Shown: in pieces, positions 6,013 to 10,260 of the stretch | Layout of the letters: each line of letters begins with the position of its first letter | Numbering within the stretch: position 1 is the first letter of the stretch | Assembly (NCBI GenBank): GCA_964484515.1 | Contig: CAZAGT010000173.1 | Location: 1 to 10,260, forward strand | DNA: 10,260 bases | From: CAZAGT01 sp964484515 | Lineage (GTDB): Bacteria; Desulfobacterota; DSM-4660; Desulfatiglandales; HGW-15 | Direction: 5' to 3' | Notes under the pieces: generated by a model | The model's database searches: none | The model's input: the letters and a program-made list of their open reading frames with translations, nothing else | What the model was told of the DNA's origin: nothing | Position numbers and translations under genes: made by a program

Positions 6013-8382
6013 ATGTTGAAGAACCTTACATCTGTCACCAGCAAATTCTATGAAGATCAAGCACTGATCCTGATGGCGTTTGGCGGCTTCGGGAGGTATG
6101 TGCTTTCCCTTTTGCACCAGGAGTTTGAAAGACTCGGAGTTCCGGAAAGCAAGGTGCGCTTTCTGGCCTTTGACACCGAAAAGCCCCACAGAGATCGACT
6201 CGATCTAGAGCGTGAAGCGGAGTACTTTATTCATCTGGACGAGTTTGACGGTGATGTTTACTTGGAGAACAAAGAAAACGAAGAACTAAAGGAAGCAGTG
6301 AGCCACGTCCCTTTAACACTTTTCCGTGACATCGAGGGGGGGTGTAAAGGAGTTCCGGCAGTCGGCTTTGTTTCCTTCCACAAATACGACGACCATCTTG
6401 TCACCAAGCAGGCCCTCAACGTCGTCGACAGTATGCGGGCCAAGAACCCGGGCAAGAAGGTCAAGTTGATCCTCATTTCTGGGATGGGCGGCTCAGTGAG
6501 CAACGGCATGAGTGTGCCGTTCCTTTATCGTGTTCGAAACCGACTGCGTGAGAAGAAGATCCGGGTGGAGGTCTACCTTGCCACCGCGGAAGGGCATCTG
6601 GGTCTGCAGAACATTCAAGAGGACACACTTGAAAGAAACTGTGCTGCTTCCGCCATGCTATGGGAGTATGCGATTGCGGGGCGAAACGGGTTGATCTACC
6701 CAGGGAAGAACGGGTTCAGAGACAGGAAGATGTTTGACGGCAAGATTGCTCACCGGTTCTACATCTTTTCCGGGGGTTCGGCCGAGACGTCGTTGAAGTA
6801 CCAGGCCATCGCTTCCACCATTGCCCAGAGTATCTCAACACTCGAGATGACAAAGGTCGGAAGCTACCTGGATGGTGATCGGGTCAACTATTCCGCTCAC
6901 ATCTTGGAACGGGAGTGGGATGGTCAAGGTGGTTATGGGCACCCCACGGCCTTGATGACCATGAATGTTGCCGGTTTGAAGGCGGATTGTCTGCCGCAGA
7001 TATTCCATCTGCACGCGGTTAAGCGCTTTATTGAGGACCTGAATCACGAGATCGCGTTCGAAGAGGGCGAGAAAACCAAGGGCAAAGCCATATCCTGTTT
7101 TCTCGAGAACAACCTTAATGAGGACGATATCCTGAAACAGTTTGAGGTGGACGTCCCGACGATCACACCGGAAACCATAAACCGCGAAAAGATATCGCAG
7201 GAAAATGCATACGAATTCCTAAAAGCCAAGATCGATGAGCTTCAGGAAGGCGCGGAAGAGGAGTTTGAAAGGAAGAAACAGGTGAAAGAGGTCTCTTCGT
7301 TCATCGAACGTGTCAAGGAGAGCTTTTCGCAGCATGCAGACGAAATCGTCATGACCCCCGGTGAATACTTGAAGGGCGGCCTCGAATTCTATGAGAAGCT
7401 TCAGTCAGCTCTTGATGAGAAGACGAAACATGTGGCCGATAGTGTCTCAAGGGTTGAGAAAGAGCTCTTCGAGGGCACGAATCAGAAGACGCTGACCGCC
7501 CTCTTAGACAAACTCGAGGGTCTCACCGACAAGCGGAGTGGACTTGGGGAGATCGTGGTTAAATTCGGGCACTCATCCTCGGCCGTGTCGCTTGTGAAGC
7601 AGATTATTGAGACCGTATCGAGGATGCAGCAGCAGAAGAAGGAGAAATACAATCATTTGCTTTTGCAGTATATCTACAACAGTCTGGCCAAATTTCTACA
7701 GGATGAGGTAGAGATACTCAAGAACTCCCTCTTCCAATACAACAAAATGGTTTCGGAGATAGATCGTGAGATCGAGAAGATAAAACGAATCGGACGCAGT
7801 GCCTTTACCTATAATGAATCCCGATTTGACGACTTGACCGAGGAGGTATTAGAGAAGCTGTATGGAAGTCTTGAGCTGATTTCCACCCAAGACGTCGTTG
7901 GCAAGCTGGGTTCTCCGGTCATTCGAAAGGAGAGCGGAGCGGGCAGGAAAGGATTAGAGAATCTACTGGGGATCATTAAGCCCGACTTCGATCAGTTGAC
8001 CGGAGTTGTCGAAGATCTGTTTTGCAGCGAGGAAAAGGTCTATGAGTATTTAAAAGTCATGCTTGGTCAGTTCTTCCTGACGCTCAAGCTGGATCGTGAC
8101 AGGTTTCCGACCCTTGAAACAGGTCAATCGTCGTTTGTCTTATGTACAAAACGTCTCTACGATAGATACAAGGATGATCTCTTTGAGGGATTCGCACATA
8201 TCGAGACGGAGAATCCTTACAATATAATCGTAACGAGACATGAAGAGGGCTTCCCTTTTATCGCCGTGAGCTATTTTCATCGTATTAATGAACAGTTCAA
8301 GGAGCATCGCGGCCACGGTAAATCCGGTCTCGGGCATATCCTGAAGGAGCTGGATAGCAAGCTCCCCCTGTTGGATGCCTAG
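6013..8382 (+). CDS. Tubulin/FtsZ-like protein (Tubulin_2-type) with coiled-coil C-terminus
   Basis: A 789-residue cytoplasmic protein with no signal peptide or membrane helix. The N-terminal 350 residues follow the tubulin/FtsZ order: a first nucleotide loop MAFGGFGRYV (21-30), an acidic strand end AFDTEK (52-57, compare FtsZ's NTD), the G-box-equivalent loop LISGMGGSVSNGM (154-166), a following strand VEVYLATAEG (185-194), and a helix with Asn209 (ERNCAASAMLWE) where the family contacts the base. GYGHPTALMTMN (307-318) probably starts the second domain. The rest is mostly helical with likely coiled coils about 381-480 and 510-585. It is far longer than FtsZ (about 380 residues), as in the large tubulin-like families found beside vWA genes. 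The G-box is divergent (GGSVSNG against GGGTGSG), so GTP binding is likely but not certain. The start is supported by GAGGAG 9 bases upstream; an overlapping ATG at 6006 is out of frame and closes after 15 codons. Polymerisation and membrane remodelling with the vWA protein is inference. Confidence 0.8.
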   Translation: MLKNLTSVTSKFYEDQALILMAFGGFGRYVLSLLHQEFERLGVPESKVRFLAFDTEKPHRDRLDLEREAEYFIHLDEFDGDVYLENKENEELKEAVSHVPLTLFRDIEGGCKGVPAVGFVSFHKYDDHLVTKQALNVVDSMRAKNPGKKVKLILISGMGGSVSNGMSVPFLYRVRNRLREKKIRVEVYLATAEGHLGLQNIQEDTLERNCAASAMLWEYAIAGRNGLIYPGKNGFRDRKMFDGKIAHRFYIFSGGSAETSLKYQAIASTIAQSISTLEMTKVGSYLDGDRVNYSAHILEREWDGQGGYGHPTALMTMNVAGLKADCLPQIFHLHAVKRFIEDLNHEIAFEEGEKTKGKAISCFLENNLNEDDILKQFEVDVPTITPETINREKISQENAYEFLKAKIDELQEGAEEEFERKKQVKEVSSFIERVKESFSQHADEIVMTPGEYLKGGLEFYEKLQSALDEKTKHVADSVSRVEKELFEGTNQKTLTALLDKLEGLTDKRSGLGEIVVKFGHSSSAVSLVKQIIETVSRMQQQKKEKYNHLLLQYIYNSLAKFLQDEVEILKNSLFQYNKMVSEIDREIEKIKRIGRSAFTYNESRFDDLTEEVLEKLYGSLELISTQDVVGKLGSPVIRKESGAGRKGLENLLGIIKPDFDQLTGVVEDLFCSEEKVYEYLKVMLGQFFLTLKLDRDRFPTLETGQSSFVLCTKRLYDRYKDDLFEGFAHIETENPYNIIVTRHEEGFPFIAVSYFHRINEQFKEHRGHGKSGLGHILKELDSKLPLLDA

Positions 8383-8493
8383 GTCCCGGTTATTATTAAG
8401 GTCAACGGGTTAGCTGAGAGATCAGGTAACCACAATTAAGATCCCTGTCGTTCTGGTTTATTTTGCATTCGCTGTACGCATTTCTATCCCCTT

Positions 8494-8536
8494 TGCTGCG
8501 GGGCGGTTGGCATTACAGGCCTTCCGCCCCGTAGTA
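8494..8536 (+). terminator. GC-rich stem-loop after the tubulin-like gene
   Basis: CTGCGGGGCGG (8496-8506) pairs with CCGCCCCGTAG (8524-8534) with one G-U pair, and two more outer pairs extend the stem to 13 bp around a 17-base loop. It is the strongest structure in this spacer and lies about 110 bases after the stop codon. Only a mixed TATTACCTTC follows rather than a T-run, so it could be an RNA 3'-end stabiliser or a repeat element instead of an intrinsic terminator. Confidence 0.35.
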
Positions 8537-8609
8537 TTACCTTCAACGTCGTAACAATCTCTCACAAGTCTGATAGGATCATAGCCCCTGAAAGGTTCAG
8601 CTTTTGGGG

Positions 8610-8639
8610 TTGACATATTCCAACTCAAGAGTCTATGTC
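8610..8639 (+). promoter_or_regulatory. Weak sigma70-type promoter candidate
   Basis: A perfect -35 hexamer TTGACA (8610-8615) is followed after 18 bases by TATGTC (8634-8639), a poor -10 match (3 of 6). It lies about 155 bases before the flavoprotein start. One perfect hexamer can occur by chance, so confidence is low. Confidence 0.2.
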
Positions 8640-8793
8640 CGTAAGGCGATCGAACATGATGGAATAGGATCCTAAACTAGAGTTCGCCGGACTCAAGTGG
8701 AGGATCCAGAGGGTAAGGTTTCCTAGATTCTTGTCGAATTGAAACCATTTTGCTTCTAGATATTCCACTGACGCCAAATCTTGGAGGAGAACG

Positions 8794-9597
8794 ATGGGTG
8801 AAAAACGCCTCGTCTTGGGTCTCGTCGGCAGTCCCAATGTGGAAGGGAGAACCAACCAAATGGTCCGCGCCGCTCTGGAGGGGGCAGCCGCAGGGGGGGC
8901 CCTTACAGAGTTGATCCAAATGAGCGAGCACGTCGTGGCTGCCTGTCGCGATTGCCTGCCTTGGGTGTGTCATAACAATCTCAAATGTACCTACGAAGAT
9001 GTTGCCTTTGAATTTCTGAGCCGCAAGATCTTGGATTGTGGAGCCCTCATTATAGGGAGCCCGGTTTACTGGTGGGACACGAGCGGGATGGTGAAGTATC
9101 TCATCTTGAAGATGTTTCGTGTCTTTGCCCGGTCGGCCCCCCTTCAAGGATTGCCCGCCCTGGGGGTGGGTATTGCTGGTGGGACCGGTAACGGCCTCGT
9201 CTCCGGTCTGCGACCGCTTTATCATTTCTTTCAGATGATGCAGATGCGGGCCATAGAGCCCCTTCCGGCGACCCGTTTTGATTTCGACTCAGCGCTTAAA
9301 CGCGCCGGCGCACTTGGTAAGGAGATCGCGAGCAAGAGTCGCGAGCGTGTTCCCTTCGACGGGCGAGAGGATCTGCTCCTCTGGTATGACGATCTGCCGT
9401 ACTTGGGGTTGAGCCGGTTGGAGGAGCGCCGCTTACTGGCGGACCTAACCACCTCCGCGTTGCCTGCCGACACGGACCCGGCGGTCCCTTGCGGCCTGGC
9501 CCGTTCCGATGCCATGGCCGCCGCGGGACGAAAATTGGCGGCGATGAAGGAAATTACCTGGGTTTATGAGGCCGGTGTGAAGGCGTTCGAAGAGTAG
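8794..9597 (+). CDS. Flavodoxin-fold NAD(P)H-dependent FMN reductase, possibly iron-sulfur
   Basis: A 267-residue flavoprotein of the NADPH-dependent FMN reductase family. Strand 1 leads into the FMN phosphate loop GSPNVEGRTNQM (12-23), and GSPVYWWDTSGMVKYL (88-103) is the second flavin-contact segment, with the usual aromatic pair after Pro90. GVGIAGGTGNG (124-134) is the third loop. Four cysteines (51, 54, 59, 65) sit where iron-sulfur flavoproteins (Isf type) carry a compact cluster motif, but the spacing C-x2-C-x4-C-x5-C differs from the Isf C-x2-C-x2-C pattern, so a 4Fe-4S cluster is only possible. Residues about 180-267 extend beyond the fold and are rich in charged residues. The start is firm, with GGAGGAG shortly before the ATG. 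It is followed 79 bases later by an amidohydrolase in the same direction, so the two may be co-transcribed. The electron acceptor is unknown. Confidence 0.85.
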   Translation: MGEKRLVLGLVGSPNVEGRTNQMVRAALEGAAAGGALTELIQMSEHVVAACRDCLPWVCHNNLKCTYEDVAFEFLSRKILDCGALIIGSPVYWWDTSGMVKYLILKMFRVFARSAPLQGLPALGVGIAGGTGNGLVSGLRPLYHFFQMMQMRAIEPLPATRFDFDSALKRAGALGKEIASKSRERVPFDGREDLLLWYDDLPYLGLSRLEERRLLADLTTSALPADTDPAVPCGLARSDAMAAAGRKLAAMKEITWVYEAGVKAFEE

Positions 9598-9642
9598 GCG
9601 AGACAGAAGGACGAAGGTCCGTCGCAGCCTGCCCTGCAATTA

Positions 9643-9658
9643 GACCTCGACGGAGGTC
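9643..9658 (+). promoter_or_regulatory. Hairpin just before the amidohydrolase ribosome site
   Basis: GACCTC-GACG-GAGGTC is a perfect 6-bp stem with a 4-base loop ending 3 bases before AAGGAGGAG (9662-9670). A second small stem, GGAC-GAAG-GTCC, lies at 9609-9620. There is no T-run, so a terminator is unlikely; a role in translation or in messenger processing between the two genes is possible. It may also be chance. Confidence 0.3.
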
Positions 9659-9676
9659 CTTAAGGAGGAGAAGTAA

Positions 9677-10260
9677 ATGAATTCAGTGTTTGCGAAACAG
9701 GTGTACACGGGAAAGGAGGTGATCGAAGATGCTTATCTCGTGTTCACGGAAAAGGGGATCCTCGCTCTTTCGAAGAACAAGAGGGGAAAGGTGCTCGGAA
9801 AATTCCAGACATTGACGCCGGCTTTCGTCGATCCACACAGCCACATCGGCCTGGCCCGATCGGGCGAGCCTAGTTCGGAGGCGGAAGCCAACGACCATTT
9901 AGACTCCATCCTCGCTCTTCCCGACGCCCTCGACTCGGTCCAGATGGATGATACGGCTTTTCAGGACGCGCTTGAAATGGGGGTCCTCTATTCGTGCATC
10001 GTCCCAGGCAGCGGCAACATCATTAGCGGGTTCTCAGCCGTCATTCGGAACTACGCCGGGAATAGCACCGACGCCTTGATCGCGCGGGCGGGCGTAAAGG
10101 CCGCGTTCGGCTACAACCCGACTTCGCCCAAGGAGTGGAAGGGGAAACGCCCAACCACACGGATGGGGGCGATCGCCGTGCTGCGCAGGATGCTCGACGA
10201 GGTGAAGCAGAAAGAGCTGAGGCGGCGCCGCGCAACGGCTTCGAAAAGGGAAGAGATCAT
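9677..10260 (+). CDS. Amidohydrolase-superfamily protein, 3' end outside window
   Basis: The first 194 codons are present, and the frame is open to the window edge. The start ATG has AAGGAGGAG 6 bases upstream. Residues about 1-45 form the small beta-rich domain typical of amidohydrolases, followed by the metal-binding HxH motif in VDPHSHIGLA (51-60). Then come EMGVLYSCIVPGSGN (100-114), which is the usual strand-2 region, and FGYNPTSPKEWKGKRP (144-159), resembling a COG1228-type (imidazolonepropionase-like) subgroup of uncertain substrate. The carbamylated-lysine or later metal-binding residues would lie beyond the window, so metal number and activity cannot be judged. Substrate is not assigned; hydrolysis of an amide or cyclic C-N bond is the family expectation. 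It follows the flavoprotein by 79 bases on the same strand and is probably part of the same transcript. Confidence 0.82.
   Translation, partial: MNSVFAKQVYTGKEVIEDAYLVFTEKGILALSKNKRGKVLGKFQTLTPAFVDPHSHIGLARSGEPSSEAEANDHLDSILALPDALDSVQMDDTAFQDALEMGVLYSCIVPGSGNIISGFSAVIRNYAGNSTDALIARAGVKAAFGYNPTSPKEWKGKRPTTRMGAIAVLRRMLDEVKQKELRRRRATASKREEI

Larger units (their letters stand above)
8383..8793. other. Intergenic spacer between tubulin-like and flavoprotein genes
   Basis: These 411 bases have no credible coding frame. They hold a 13-bp GC-rich hairpin (8494-8536), a small perfect hairpin CTGAA-AGG-TTCAG at 8588-8600 followed by CTTTT, and a TTGACA hexamer at 8610. The spacing suggests the tubulin-like transcript ends here and the flavoprotein has its own promoter. 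Confidence 0.55.

Noticed and set aside
6006..6053. 15-codon frame starting at the ATG overlapping the tubulin-like start
   Set aside because: The ribosome site is only 2 bases from this ATG, and the 6013 ATG opens the long conserved frame at better spacing.

Overview
The window most resembles a Desulfobacterota (former Deltaproteobacteria) or similar anaerobe. This rests on the style of the soluble PAS/HisKA/HATPase/REC kinase, the CheD-HDOD protein, the small Cys-rich zinc-type protein and the amidohydrolase, together with mid-range GC and roomy intergenic regions. The assignment is an inference from protein style only; there is no rRNA or other marker gene here.

Layout: (1) 180-675, minus strand: two small genes, a 10-cysteine protein and, downstream of it, a two-helix LapA/DUF1049 membrane protein. 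(2) 676-1262: divergent spacer with a GC-rich hairpin and a possible degenerate repeat. (3) 1263-4249, plus: a soluble hybrid histidine kinase whose stop codon overlaps (ATGA) the start of a CheD-HDOD fusion protein, so the two are probably translationally coupled. (4) 4250-4726: a 477-base spacer with a 14-base dyad and, next to the following gene, a run of four perfect hairpins ending at a very strong Shine-Dalgarno. (5) 4727-8382: a secreted, membrane-anchored von Willebrand A (vWA) protein followed by a 789-residue tubulin/FtsZ-like protein with a long helical C-terminal half. (6) 8383-8793: spacer with a 13-bp hairpin that may be a terminator and a weak promoter candidate. (7) 8794-10260: a flavodoxin-fold FMN reductase with four clustered cysteines, then the first 194 codons of a metal-dependent amidohydrolase that runs off the window.

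The most interesting unit is the vWA/tubulin-like pair. Makarova and Koonin (2010, from memory) described two unusual FtsZ/tubulin families in prokaryotes and proposed that one forms a membrane-remodelling system with a vWA protein, a GTPase and OmpA-type proteins. The pair here looks like a reduced, divergent version: only two genes, a vWA domain predicted to be outside the cytoplasmic membrane, and a tubulin-like protein whose G-box loop departs from the usual GGGTGSG. The second unit of interest is the kinase with the CheD-HDOD fusion, which places a chemoreceptor-deamidase-type domain in a setting with no chemotaxis genes in view. No tRNA, rRNA, CRISPR array, transposase or insertion sequence was seen.
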